From contig NZ_CM007717.1 of the NCBI RefSeq assembly GCF_002019855.1, positions 2,978,645 to 3,042,644 on the forward strand: a stretch of 64,000 nucleotides of DNA, in the 5' to 3' direction. Below the pieces are notes generated by a model. That model ran no database searches and was not told the origin of the DNA. It saw only the letters and a program-made list of their open reading frames with translations. The translations under genes and the position numbers were made by a program. Every line of letters starts with the position of its first letter. Positions within the stretch are counted from its first letter, which is position 1. Source of the stretch: Streptomyces antibioticus. GTDB taxonomy: Bacteria; Actinomycetota; Actinomycetes; Streptomycetales; Streptomycetaceae. Shown piece by piece: positions 35,639 to 44,331 of this stretch.

Positions 35639-38242
35639 CTACCGGGTGAGCGCCCGGCGGCGGACGTACCAGCCGCCCGCCGTGAGCAGGAGCGCCAGGC
35701 CCGCGACCGTGCCGACGGCGGCACCGGTGGAGGCGAGGCTGCCGGAGGAGCCGGTGGTCGTCGTGCCCCCGGTGCCTCCCGTGCCGGTCACGCCGCCCGT
35801 GCTTCCCGAGCCGCCGGTGGAACCGGTCGAGCCGCCGTTCGTACCGCCGTCCGTTCCGCCCGTCGAACCGCCGCCCGTCGAGCCGCCCGTCGTGCCGCCG
35901 TCGTCCGTGTCCACCGGGGGCTGGCCCACGAAGCCGACCGGGACCTTCACGTCCTGGGAGCGGTCGCCGGACAGGGTGTGGTCGGCACGGGTGGCCAGGA
36001 CGCAGGTCTGCTTGAAGCAGTCGGTGAACTCGTCCTTGGCGTCCACGGTCAGCTCGACCGAGAAGCTGCCGCCCGCGCCGTACGGGGTCGCCAACTCCTC
36101 GCCGTAGTCGGGCGGGTTGGAGGAGATCCACGCCGAACTGTGCGAGGAACCGGTCATGTCGACGCCACCGACACAGGGAGTGGGCAGTTGACCGGCGCCG
36201 TTGTCGACGCACAGGGCGACGTAGATGCCCTTCTTCTCGTCGTAGCCGGACCCGGTGATCTTCAGGACCTGGTCCTCGGTGGCGAGGTTGTTGACCGGGG
36301 TGACGGTGAGCTTCTGGCCCTGGGAACCGGTGACGGTCCTGGTGCCGGACGGCGCCTTGTCGCCGTCGCCGTCACCGCCCCCGTTCCCGCCGCCGTTGCC
36401 GTTCCCGGCCTCCTTCACCGTGAGCGTGAACTCCGCCGTGCGGGTCGTGCCCGAGGTGTTGGTGAAGGCCACCCGGTAGCGGTAACCGTCGTGCGCGGCG
36501 CGCGCGGTGAAGGAGTACGTGTTGCCCGTGGCGCCCGCGACGGTGGTCCAGGTCTGGCCGCCGTCGGGGCTGACCTCCCACCTCAGGGTCGGTGTCGGGG
36601 TGCCCTCGGCCGCCGCGACGAACGTGACCTCGTCACCGGCGAACACCGTGCGGTCGGTGGGGGTCTGGGTGACCTTCGGGGAGACCCGCCGCTCGTAGGC
36701 GAGGACCTTGCTCTCGGCGCCGTCCGTCAGATAGACCGTGCCGCCGCCCGGGACGACCGCGAGGCCGGCGTAGGCGTTGACGCGGTTGCCGGGCAGCACG
36801 GCCGGGGTGGCCACCGACCGGAACGTGCCGCTGTCGTACACCTCCAGCAGACCCTTCTGGTCCGCACCGTCCTCCTCGTTGCCGTAGTCCTCGCGCAGCA
36901 CGAACGCCTGGTGCGTGCCGGGGTCGAAGGCGATCGCCGTGGGCATGTCGGTGCCCTTCAGCTCCGCCAGCGGCTTGCCGTCCTTGTCGAAGACGAACAC
37001 CGAATGGCCGGACCCCGCCCAGACGTTGCCGGTCGCCGGGTCGACGGCGGTGACGTACGACTGGCCCTGCGCCAGGTCGAGGGTGGCGGTGAGGTCGAGG
37101 GCGGTGTCCCCGGCCGTGCTCACCCGGAACAGCTTGCCGTTCACGGTGTCGGAGACCCACGCCAGACGGCGGGCGGGGTCCACGCCGAGGTGGCCGCCGC
37201 TGCTCGGCAGGGTGACCGTGCGCAGGATCCTGCCGGTGGCGTACTCGACCTCGGAGACCACCGCGCCCTGGGCGATCAGCACGCTCCGGTCGGCGGTGCC
37301 GGGCCCGGTGCCGGTGATGGTGCCGCCGGCCGGCCAGACGCCGGTCGCGGCGGTGTCGCCGGTCTTCGCGACGCCGATGCCGCGCACCGGGTACTGGAAG
37401 ACGACACCGTCGCCGGGCAGCGCCTTGACGAGCCGCTGGACGACGCGCTGGGCGAGGGCGCCGGTGGTGCCGGGCGCCTGCGGGACGTAGGAGAGCACCT
37501 TGCCGTCGGCGGGGTCGAGGACGTACAGGCCGGACTCGTTGACGGACCCGGTGTCGACCGTGTTGCCCGAACCGACGTACAGGCGACCCGAGTCGGGGTG
37601 CAGCAGCAGGGACAGCGGCATCCCGGCGGCCGTGAACTCGGCCGAGCGGACATAGCCGACGGTGCCCGGCGGGACCTCCTCGCCCTGGCCGCCGTCGTCC
37701 CCGCCCCCGGGCTCCCGGCCCTCGAAGGCGACGGGGATGCGGACGTCCTGGGAGCGGTCGCCGGTGCCGTTGTGGTCGACGCGGGTGACGATCGAGCAGG
37801 CGACCTCGGTGCAGTCCAGGCCGTTGTCCTTCGCCTTGACGTCCAGGGCGACGTCGAAGGTGCCGCCGGGACCCCAGACCTCGGCGACGCCCGCGGGCGC
37901 CTCCGCGGAGCCCTCAGGGACGATCCACTTCGAGGCGCCGCTGCCGCCGGTCTGGTCGGCGCCACCGAGGCAGGGCGTGGGGATGCGGTTGTCGCCGTTG
38001 TCCTTGCAGAGGGCGACATAGACGCCCTTGGTGACGTCGTACCCCTCGCCGGTGACCCGCAAGGTCTCGCCGGCCGGGTCGAGGTTCGCGGAGGCGGAGA
38101 CGGTGAGCTTCTGGCCGTGCGCGCCGAGGGCGGTCCTCGGCGTGTCGGCGGCCTGCGCGGCCGGACCCACCGTGACGGCCGTGACCGCGGCGGCCACCAG
38201 GGCGGCGGCGCCGAGCAGCGCCGCCGGGCGTCTGTGCTGCAT
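35639..38242 (-). CDS. Sortase-anchored protein: two NCS-like domains, beta-propeller and Ig domain
   Basis: 867 aa cell-wall protein. Signal peptide (1-31); a neocarzinostatin-like Ig domain (~37-178; GQKLTVSASANLDPAGETLRVTGEGYDVTKGVYVALC and TRVDHNGTGDRSQDVRIPVAF); a YVTN/NHL-type beta-propeller (~190-560; repeated LYVLDPADGKVLS, VDPATGNVWAG); one Ig-like domain (~567-655); a second NCS-like domain (~680-800); a Gly/Ser/Thr linker; LASTG at 836 with a C-terminal helix and RRRALTR, i.e. a sortase E-type LAxTG signal. It is co-directional with the iron-box-controlled secreted gene upstream (gap 129), so probably iron-regulated. No sortase gene is in the window. Confidence 0.88.
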   Translation of the reverse strand: MQHRRPAALLGAAALVAAAVTAVTVGPAAQAADTPRTALGAHGQKLTVSASANLDPAGETLRVTGEGYDVTKGVYVALCKDNGDNRIPTPCLGGADQTGGSGASKWIVPEGSAEAPAGVAEVWGPGGTFDVALDVKAKDNGLDCTEVACSIVTRVDHNGTGDRSQDVRIPVAFEGREPGGGDDGGQGEEVPPGTVGYVRSAEFTAAGMPLSLLLHPDSGRLYVGSGNTVDTGSVNESGLYVLDPADGKVLSYVPQAPGTTGALAQRVVQRLVKALPGDGVVFQYPVRGIGVAKTGDTAATGVWPAGGTITGTGPGTADRSVLIAQGAVVSEVEYATGRILRTVTLPSSGGHLGVDPARRLAWVSDTVNGKLFRVSTAGDTALDLTATLDLAQGQSYVTAVDPATGNVWAGSGHSVFVFDKDGKPLAELKGTDMPTAIAFDPGTHQAFVLREDYGNEEDGADQKGLLEVYDSGTFRSVATPAVLPGNRVNAYAGLAVVPGGGTVYLTDGAESKVLAYERRVSPKVTQTPTDRTVFAGDEVTFVAAAEGTPTPTLRWEVSPDGGQTWTTVAGATGNTYSFTARAAHDGYRYRVAFTNTSGTTRTAEFTLTVKEAGNGNGGGNGGGDGDGDKAPSGTRTVTGSQGQKLTVTPVNNLATEDQVLKITGSGYDEKKGIYVALCVDNGAGQLPTPCVGGVDMTGSSHSSAWISSNPPDYGEELATPYGAGGSFSVELTVDAKDEFTDCFKQTCVLATRADHTLSGDRSQDVKVPVGFVGQPPVDTDDGGTTGGSTGGGSTGGTDGGTNGGSTGSTGGSGSTGGVTGTGGTGGTTTTGSSGSLASTGAAVGTVAGLALLLTAGGWYVRRRALTR

Positions 38243-38371
38243 GGGAGTGTTCCTCACTTCTCGCGTGCGCGCGACGCGCCGCCGAACGCCGAGGGGGCCG
38301 GACCCCGCCGCGCGAGGTCCGGCCCGGCCGGTGTTCAACAGGCCGTCACTGCAAGGTCGTTGCGCCGACCG

Positions 38372-38908
38372 TCACTGGAAGGTGATGGGGGCGTGCACGT
38401 CGTACTTGCGGTCGTTGGTGTCGAAGTGGTCGGCGCGGGTGACGATCGCGCAGGTCACGTCCTCGCCGCAGACCCGGCCGTCGTCGAGGGTGGCCTTGAC
38501 GTAGATCTGGGCGCTGAAGGTGCCGCCGCTGCCGAAGGTGGAGCTGTTGGCGAACAGACCGCCGAAGACGTTGTTGACCCAGTGCGAGGCGCCGGTGGAG
38601 CCGCTCTCGTCCTGGCCGCCGAGACAGGGGGTCGGCTTGTTGGCGCCCGGCACGCCGTCGACCACGCACAGGCCCACGTAGATGCCCTGGCTGCTGTTGT
38701 AACCGGAGCCGGTGACGGTGATGACCTGGCCCGCGGCGGAGGCGGTGTCGGGGGCGGTGAGCGACAGGTTGTAGGTGGTGCCGCCGTCGGTGATCGTGCG
38801 GGTCGCGGTGGCCGCGGAGGCGGAACCGGCGAGGCCCAGGGTCAGCGCGGCGGAGGCGGCGACGGCGAGCGCGGCACGGGCGGCGGTGCGGGGGGTGGGG
38901 ACTCTCAT
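38372..38908 (-). CDS. Secreted NCS-like single-domain protein
   Basis: 178 aa: Ala-rich signal peptide (1-32, ending GSASAA) and one neocarzinostatin-like domain with GYNSSQGIYVGLC, PTPCLGGQDESG, CAIVTRADHFDTNDRKYDVHAPITF. It has no wall anchor, so it should be released. GGAAAGG precedes the ATG at seven bases, and an iron box lies 47 bases upstream. It is expected to be induced when iron is scarce. A haem carrier role is an inference from the locus. Confidence 0.85.
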   Translation of the reverse strand: MRVPTPRTAARAALAVAASAALTLGLAGSASAATATRTITDGGTTYNLSLTAPDTASAAGQVITVTGSGYNSSQGIYVGLCVVDGVPGANKPTPCLGGQDESGSTGASHWVNNVFGGLFANSSTFGSGGTFSAQIYVKATLDDGRVCGEDVTCAIVTRADHFDTNDRKYDVHAPITFQ

Positions 38909-38954
38909 GACGAGACCTTTCCGGTCGGGGGGTCCGAACTTCGCCAGTTCGAAC

Positions 38955-38973
38955 TTAGGTAAGGCAAACCTAA
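38955..38973. promoter_or_regulatory. Iron box (DmdR/IdeR operator)
   Basis: TTAGGTAAGGCAAACCTAA is a 17-of-19 match to the actinobacterial iron box TTAGGTTAGGCTAACCTAA. It would be bound by the Fe2+-DmdR1/IdeR repressor. It stands just upstream of the NCS-like secreted gene. Confidence 0.9.
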
Positions 38974-39021
38974 GTACGAATGCGGGTCGTTTGTCAACGG
39001 AGTGCAAAAACTCCAACTCGA

Positions 39022-39954
39022 CTACGGTTCAAGGGAGTTCGGGCCAGCGGTGACCGAGAACCGGACCTCGGCCACGGACTGCTCACCGCCGACGGCGGTC
39101 AGGACGACGGTGTGTTCGCCCTCGGCGGCGTTGGCGTACACCGGGAAGGCCCGCGCGAACCGGCCCTCCGCGTCCGCCACCGCCTGGTACCGGGTGTCGC
39201 CGTCGATCGCGACGAGCACGACGGCCCCGGGCGCGAACCCCGCACCGGTGACGCTCTGTTCGGCACCCGCGGCGAGGACGGGCCGGGCGGCGACGGCGGC
39301 GGGTCCGCTCCCTTCGTCCTCGGCTTTGTCCGGCGGCGCGGAAGCGGGCGGCTCCTCGGCCTCGGCGCTCGGCGACGCCTGAGGCACAGGGGATTCCCCC
39401 TGCTCCGTCCCCACCGTCACGTCGAACGCGCCGAACGCGTCCCCGGCCGTGAACCCGCCCCCGCCCCAGTCGGACAGCAGCGCCGCGCCCTCCTCGGTGA
39501 GCGAGGCCCGCAGTCCGCTCCAGGTGACCCCGGTGGCCCGTACGGCGGGTTTCACCTCCGCGACCTCGGCCAGGGCCAGTTCCCGGGCCCGCCCGTCGAC
39601 GACCGTACGGGCGTACAGCGCGCCCTCCTCGCCGGTGAGCCGCAGCCGCAGCCCGGCGAGGACGAGCGGCTGCCGCCCCGGCTCACCGAGGCGGGCGACA
39701 CCGCCCAACGCCACCTCGGCGGCACCGGTCCGCGGATCGGCGGTCCCCCCGAGAGCGGGGAAGGAACCCCCGCCGGACGCGGTCGGCACGGCGGGCGCGG
39801 TGACGTCGAGCGAGACGCCCCCGGCGGCCGGGGTCCAGTCCGCACGGCCCCCGGAGACCGGTGCGGACGACTCCTGACCGGCCACCGCGGCCGGGGCACT
39901 CAACGCGAACAGCGCGCCGGCCACCAGGGCGACGGCGCCGGGTCTCTTCACCAT
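39022..39954 (-). CDS. HtaA-domain secreted haem-binding-like protein
   Basis: 310 aa: signal peptide (1-25, AVAGQES), an HtaA-like domain (about 35-190; ADWTPAAGGVSLDVTAPAVP ... ALGGVARL ... FTAGDAFGAFDVTVGT), a Pro/Ala/Glu-rich linker and a C-terminal Ig-like beta domain (about 235-306). HtaA domains bind haem in corynebacterial haem uptake. No membrane helix or LPxTG is visible, so attachment is not apparent. It is 88 bases downstream of the next NCS gene in the same direction and within the iron-regulated group. Confidence 0.8.
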   Translation of the reverse strand: MVKRPGAVALVAGALFALSAPAAVAGQESSAPVSGGRADWTPAAGGVSLDVTAPAVPTASGGGSFPALGGTADPRTGAAEVALGGVARLGEPGRQPLVLAGLRLRLTGEEGALYARTVVDGRARELALAEVAEVKPAVRATGVTWSGLRASLTEEGAALLSDWGGGGFTAGDAFGAFDVTVGTEQGESPVPQASPSAEAEEPPASAPPDKAEDEGSGPAAVAARPVLAAGAEQSVTGAGFAPGAVVLVAIDGDTRYQAVADAEGRFARAFPVYANAAEGEHTVVLTAVGGEQSVAEVRFSVTAGPNSLEP

Positions 39955-40042
39955 GTTCAGTTCTCCCTCTGGAAAGTGAGGTTGCGTCGGCGCACGGCAA
40001 AGCAGCCGGTCCGCGCCGGTGTCGATGTCGGAGGCGGCCGCC

Positions 40043-40843
40043 TCAGCTCGTGCGCGAGGCCCCGGCGGATCCGGTCCTGCGGCGGCGTGCCCAGAACCAG
40101 GCGCCCGTGCCCGCCGCCACCAGTCCGGCGGCGGTGAGTCCGACGGGCAGCGCGAGGCCGGACCCGGTGCTCGCCATGGAGCCGTCGGCGGTGGTGTCGG
40201 CCGAGGAGGTGCCGCCGGTCGTGGTCGCCGGGGCCGTGGTGCTCGCGCCCGGAGTCGCCGAGGCGCCGGACCCGCCCGTACCGGTCCCCGTCGAGGCGCC
40301 GCCCGACGCGAAGGTCACCGGGATGCGCACGGTCTGGCTCTGGTCCCCGCCCCGGGTGTGGTCGTTGCGGGTGATGACGGCGCAGGTCACCCCGGACGCG
40401 GTGCAGTCGGTGTTGGCGTCCTCGGCGCGCACGGTGAGTTTCACGCTGAAGGTGCCCTTGTGGGCGCTGCCGCCGTAGGGCTTGGCCAGCCCCTTGCCGT
40501 AGGAGGGCGGGTTGGAGGAGATCCAGGCGGAGGCGCCCGACTCGCCGGACATGTCGACGCCGCCGACACAGGGCGTGGGTGTCTTCCCGGCGCCGTTGTC
40601 CACGCAGAAGGCGACGTAGATGCCCTTCTCCGTGTTGTAGCCGGAGCCGGTCACGGTGACCGACTGGCCGGCGGGGTCGAGGCCGGACGAGGCGGAGACG
40701 GTGAGTTTCTGACCCTCGGGGCCGGTCGCCGAACCGCCCGCCGCCACCGCGGGCGCGGCCGCCGGGAGCAGCAGGGCGGACGCCGAGGCGACCGCGAGGA
40801 GACAGGCAACTCCGTTACCACGCAGGCCACTTGGCCCCTTCAT
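40043..40843 (-). CDS. NCS-like surface protein with sortase-type C-terminus
   Basis: 266 aa: a signal peptide (1-34), one neocarzinostatin-like domain (~37-175: TVSASSGLDPAGQSVTVTGS, GYNTEKGIYVAFC, PTPCVGGVDMSG, VTCAVITRNDHTRGGDQSQTVRIPV), a Ser/Thr/Gly/Ala linker, then MASTGSG (223), a helix and an RRRR tail, a sortase-like LAxTG variant. It is the first gene downstream of the divergent iron box at 40867. Together with the HtaA gene it likely presents haem at the surface (inference). Confidence 0.85.
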   Translation of the reverse strand: MKGPSGLRGNGVACLLAVASASALLLPAAAPAVAAGGSATGPEGQKLTVSASSGLDPAGQSVTVTGSGYNTEKGIYVAFCVDNGAGKTPTPCVGGVDMSGESGASAWISSNPPSYGKGLAKPYGGSAHKGTFSVKLTVRAEDANTDCTASGVTCAVITRNDHTRGGDQSQTVRIPVTFASGGASTGTGTGGSGASATPGASTTAPATTTGGTSSADTTADGSMASTGSGLALPVGLTAAGLVAAGTGAWFWARRRRTGSAGASRTS

Positions 40844-40866
40844 GGAAAACCCCCACCACGCGACAC

Positions 40867-40885
40867 TAAGGGAAGCCTAACCTAA
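40867..40885. promoter_or_regulatory. Iron box between divergent surface-protein and haem-lipoprotein genes
   Basis: Minus-strand TTAGGTTAGGCTTCCCTTA matches the iron box at 16 of 19 positions. A -10-like TAATAT (40888-40893) for the plus-strand lipoprotein gene sits next to it, so a bound repressor would block both promoters. Confidence 0.8.
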
Positions 40886-40929
40886 ACTAATATTCCATCG
40901 TGAGCCAGCCGAGCGGAAAGGAACGAGCC

Positions 40930-41991
40930 ATGCGCGCATCCCGGGGAGGCCGGCCGCCAGGGCGTGGACCGAGGAGGAGCCTCGCCGTCCTCGGACTGGC
41001 GCTCGCCCTGCTGACCGGGGCCTGCGCCGGCGGCTCCACCAAGGGTCCGGGAGGCGCCGAGGCGACCCCGGAGTCCGCGAGCGCCCGGGCCGCCGCCGCC
41101 GGGAAACAGCTCGCCGCGAACACCCTCGTCCCGCTCGAAGGCAAGGCGCCCGCACCGGAGTTGCCGGTGACCGTCGACTCCTCCGACGGCCGGAAAGTGA
41201 CCGTGACCGACGCCTCGCGCATCCTGCCGCTCAACGGCGGAGTCGCGGAGATCGTGTTCACGCTCGGGCTCGGCGACCGGGTCGTGGGCCGGGACATCAC
41301 CGCCACCTTCGAGGAGGCGAAGAAGCTCCCCCAGGTCACCAAGGCACACGACGTGAGCGCGGAGAACGTGCTGTCGCTGCGGCCGACGGTGGTGCTGGCC
41401 GACACGGACACCGGCCCCAAGGAGGCCGTCGACCAGATCCGGGACGCCGGTGTCCCCGTCGTCGTCCTCGACCCGGCGACCAAGCTCGCGGACGTCACCA
41501 CCCGCACCACCCGGATCGCCGAGGCGCTCGGCGTGCCCGCGGCCGGAAAGGCGCTCAACGCGCGCATGAGCAGCGAACTCGCCGCCGCCCGCGCCGGAGT
41601 CCCGGCGGGCAGCAAGCCGAAGGTGGCCTTCCTCTACATGCGCGGCAGCGCGGCCGTCTATCTGATCGGCGGCAAGGGCTCGGGCGCGGACTCGCTGCTG
41701 GAGGCGGCGGGCGCGGTCGACGCCGGCACGGACGCGGGCCTGGACCGGCCCTTCACCCCGATCACCACCGAGGCGCTGGCCGCGGCACAGCCGGACGTCA
41801 TCCTGATGATGACCAAGGGCCTGGAGTCGGTCGGCGGACTCGACGGCCTCCTCAAGGTCCCCGGCATCGCGCAGACCCCGGCGGGCATGAACCGCAGGGT
41901 CGTCGACCTGGAGGACGGCGTGCTGCTGAGCTTCGGGCCGCGCACCCCGCTCGTCATCGACATCCTGGTGGACCGCATCCACCAGGGCTGA
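40930..41991 (+). CDS. Haem/haemin ABC transporter substrate-binding lipoprotein (HmuT-like)
   Basis: 353 aa. Twin-arginine-rich start, hydrophobic helix and a lipobox-like LLTGAC at about residue 36, so it should be lipid-anchored outside. The periplasmic-binding (FeCT/TroA) domain has RILPLNGGVAEIVFTLGLGDRVVGRDITATF and GGLDGLLKVPGIAQTPAG, typical of HmuT haem carriers. ATG at 40930 has AAGGAAC upstream. It lacks the usual permease and ATPase genes: adenosine deaminase follows on the other strand. The iron box upstream supports iron starvation control. Confidence 0.9.
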   Translation: MRASRGGRPPGRGPRRSLAVLGLALALLTGACAGGSTKGPGGAEATPESASARAAAAGKQLAANTLVPLEGKAPAPELPVTVDSSDGRKVTVTDASRILPLNGGVAEIVFTLGLGDRVVGRDITATFEEAKKLPQVTKAHDVSAENVLSLRPTVVLADTDTGPKEAVDQIRDAGVPVVVLDPATKLADVTTRTTRIAEALGVPAAGKALNARMSSELAAARAGVPAGSKPKVAFLYMRGSAAVYLIGGKGSGADSLLEAAGAVDAGTDAGLDRPFTPITTEALAAAQPDVILMMTKGLESVGGLDGLLKVPGIAQTPAGMNRRVVDLEDGVLLSFGPRTPLVIDILVDRIHQG

Positions 41992-42006
41992 CCTGCGAAA
42001 GGCCGC

Positions 42007-42996
42007 TCAGAAGGTGTAGGCGTCCACCTCGGCGAGATACCGGGCCCGCCGCTCCTCGTCGTCCTCCAGGAAGGAGGCGAGGAAGGAGTTGCGGGCCAGC
42101 TCGCGCAACCGGTCCTCGTCCAGCCCGAGGGTGGCGCGGACGGCGTCGAAGGTGTCGCCCGCGTACCCGCCGAAGTAGGCCGGGTCGTCGGAGTTGAGCG
42201 TGCACAGCAGCCCGGCGTCGAGCATGGCCGGCAGCGGATGGTCGGCGAGGGTGTCGACGGTGCGCAGCCGGACGTTGGACAGCGGGCACAGCGTCAGCGG
42301 GATCCGCTCCCGCACCAGCCGCTCGACCAGCGCCGGGTCCTCCACGCACCGCAGTCCGTGGTCGACGCGCTCGACGCCGAGGACGTCCAGGGCCTCGGTG
42401 ATGTACGCGGGCGGCCCCTCCTCCCCCGCGTGCGCCACGCGCCGCAGACCGAGCGCGGCGGCCGCCTCGTAGACCTCGCGGAACTTCGCCGGGGGATGCC
42501 CGACCTCGGCGGAGTCCAGTCCGACCCCGGTGATCCGGTCGAGGTAGGGCTCGGCCGCCGCCAGGGTCTCCAGGGCCGACTCGGCGGACTCGTCGCGCAG
42601 GAAGCACAGGATCAGCCGGGTCGAGACGCCGTGGGAGGTCTCGCTGCGGCCCAGCGCCCGCCACAGCCCCTCCACCACCGTGCCCATGCCGATCCCCCGG
42701 GCGAGGTGGGCCTGCGGGTCGAAGAAGATCTCCGCGTGCCGGACGCCCTGCGCCGCCGCGCGGGCCAGATAGGCGTCCGCGAGGTCCTCGAAGTCCTGTT
42801 CGGTGCGCAGCACCGCCATCAGCTCGTAGTACAGGTTCAGGAAGGACTGGAGGTCCTCGAACCGGTACGCCTCGCGGAGCGCCTCGGTGTCGGCGTAGGG
42901 CAGTTCCACCCCGTTGCGGGCGGCCAGCTCGAAAGCCAGCTCCGGCTCCAGGGTTCCTTCGATATGCAGGTGCAGTTCGGCTTTGGGGAGGGGCAT
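42007..42996 (-). CDS. add: Adenosine deaminase-family protein
   Basis: 329 aa amidohydrolase: HLHIEGTLEPELAFELAARNG (His-x-His metal ligands) near the start, VGLDSAEVGH, AHAGEEGPP, and the C-terminal SDDPAYFGG. These are the add motifs for adenosine/adenine hydrolysis; adenine deaminase members share them, so the base is not certain. The ATG at 42996 has no Shine-Dalgarno; TACGAT ends six bases upstream, so leaderless. It lies 20 bases past the RNase Z stop. Confidence 0.88.
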   Translation of the reverse strand: MPLPKAELHLHIEGTLEPELAFELAARNGVELPYADTEALREAYRFEDLQSFLNLYYELMAVLRTEQDFEDLADAYLARAAAQGVRHAEIFFDPQAHLARGIGMGTVVEGLWRALGRSETSHGVSTRLILCFLRDESAESALETLAAAEPYLDRITGVGLDSAEVGHPPAKFREVYEAAAALGLRRVAHAGEEGPPAYITEALDVLGVERVDHGLRCVEDPALVERLVRERIPLTLCPLSNVRLRTVDTLADHPLPAMLDAGLLCTLNSDDPAYFGGYAGDTFDAVRATLGLDEDRLRELARNSFLASFLEDDEERRARYLAEVDAYTF

Positions 42997-43002
42997 CAAA
43001 GA

Positions 43003-43008
43003 ATCGTA
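43003..43008 (-). promoter_or_regulatory. -10 box of the adenosine deaminase gene
   Basis: TACGAT, six bases before the ATG at 42996, in the short gap after the RNase Z stop. The transcript would start at or near the ATG. Confidence 0.45.
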
Positions 43009-43016
43009 CGCCCGTT

Positions 43017-43922
43017 TTACCGTCGTTTCGGCAGCGGCACCCGGAGCAGATCATGGGCCACGGTCAGCTCGCCCTCGAAGCCCGCGGCCCGTGCCTGCCG
43101 CTCGAACTCCTCGGGGTCGGTGTAGCGCTGGCTGAAGTGGGTGAGGACGAGGTGCCGCACCCCGGCGTCCCGGGCGACGCGCGCCGCCTGTCCGGCCGTC
43201 AGATGTCCGTGGTCGACGGCGAGCCGCTCGTCCTCGTCGAGGAAGGTCGACTCGATGACGAGCAGGTCGGCGCCCTCGGCCAGCGCGTGCACGCCGTCGC
43301 ACAGCCGGGTGTCCATGACGAACGCGAACCGCTGTCCGCGCCGCGTCTCGCTGACGTCGTCCAGCGAGACGCCGTCGAGGACGCCTTCGCGCTGGATACG
43401 GCCGACGTCGGCGCCCCGGATGCCGTGCGCGGCGAGCCGCTCGGGCAGCATGCGCCGCCCGTCGGGCTCGACGACCCGGTAGCCGTAGGACTCGACGGGG
43501 TGCGAGAGCAGACGGGCTTCGAGGGTGTAAGACGCCGTGGTGGCGAGGGTGCCGTCCGCGTCGACCGGGGCCTCGGTGACGCCGACGGTCTCGCGGTAGG
43601 CGGTGGAGTACCGCAGCCGCTCGAAGAACCGCTGCCCCGAGCGCGGGTAGTGGGCGGTGACCGGGTGCGGCACCTGGTCGAGGTTGATCCGCTGGATCAC
43701 CCCGGCCAGGCCGAGGGAGTGGTCGCCGTGGAAGTGCGTCACACAGATCCGGTGCAGATCGTGCGCGGCGACCCCGGCCCGCAGCATCTGGCGCTGGGTG
43801 CCCTCGCCCGGGTCGAAGAGGAGGCCCTCGCCGTCCCAGCGCAGCAGATAGCCGTTGTGGTTGCGGTGCCGGGTCGGGACCTGGCTGGCGGTGCCGAGGA
43901 CCACCAGTTCGCGTACGGACAC
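43017..43922 (-). CDS. rnz: Ribonuclease Z
   Basis: 301 aa metallo-beta-lactamase-fold enzyme that trims tRNA 3' ends. Motif II HFHGDH (His63, His65, Asp67, His68), [10 protein letters not shown] before it, and the C-terminal LTHFSQRY are all RNase Z signatures. GTG start at 43922, six bases after the HIT gene stop. Confidence 0.93.
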   Translation of the reverse strand: MSVRELVVLGTASQVPTRHRNHNGYLLRWDGEGLLFDPGEGTQRQMLRAGVAAHDLHRICVTHFHGDHSLGLAGVIQRINLDQVPHPVTAHYPRSGQRFFERLRYSTAYRETVGVTEAPVDADGTLATTASYTLEARLLSHPVESYGYRVVEPDGRRMLPERLAAHGIRGADVGRIQREGVLDGVSLDDVSETRRGQRFAFVMDTRLCDGVHALAEGADLLVIESTFLDEDERLAVDHGHLTAGQAARVARDAGVRHLVLTHFSQRYTDPEEFERQARAAGFEGELTVAHDLLRVPLPKRR

Positions 43923-43928
43923 GTCACC

Positions 43929-44282
43929 TCACCCGGGGGGCCACTGGAGGCCGCGGCCGCCGAGGACGTGCGCATGGGCGTGCCAGACGGTCTGGCCGGC
44001 GCCACTGCCGGTGTTGAAGACGGTCCGGTAGCTCTCCAGCTTCTCCTCGTCGGCGACGGCCTGGGCCTCGCGCAGCACGTCCGCGGCGAGCGCGGGTTCG
44101 GCGGCGGCGAGGGCGGCGGCGTTCTCGTAGTGCGCCTTGGGGATCACCAGGACATGGGTGGGCGCCTGGGGGTTGATGTCCCGGAACGCCACGGTCGTCT
44201 CGGTCTCCCGCACGATCGTCGCCGGGACATGCCCCCCGACGATCTTGCAGAACAGACAGTCGTCCTGCGGCTCGCCTGCCAT
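43929..44282 (-). CDS. HIT-family nucleotide-binding protein
   Basis: 117 aa. The histidine triad HAHAHVLGG (H-x-H-x-H) near the end and CLFCKIVGGHVPATIV at the start (Cys pair, HINT/PKCI group). Such proteins hydrolyse AMP-lysine-like or AMP-amide substrates. ATG 44282 has GGAGGAGG upstream. It ends six bases before the rnz start. Confidence 0.93.
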   Translation of the reverse strand: MAGEPQDDCLFCKIVGGHVPATIVRETETTVAFRDINPQAPTHVLVIPKAHYENAAALAAAEPALAADVLREAQAVADEEKLESYRTVFNTGSGAGQTVWHAHAHVLGGRGLQWPPG

Positions 44283-44331
44283 ACGGCCTCCTCCACAGCG
44301 GTGATCTCTTTCGGGCATCGTAGCGAGCCGG

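Noticed and set aside
35612..38962. Plus-strand frame of about 1100 codons over the NCS-domain genes
   Set aside because: It is antisense to two genes with signal peptides and domain repeats. Its composition is low-complexity.
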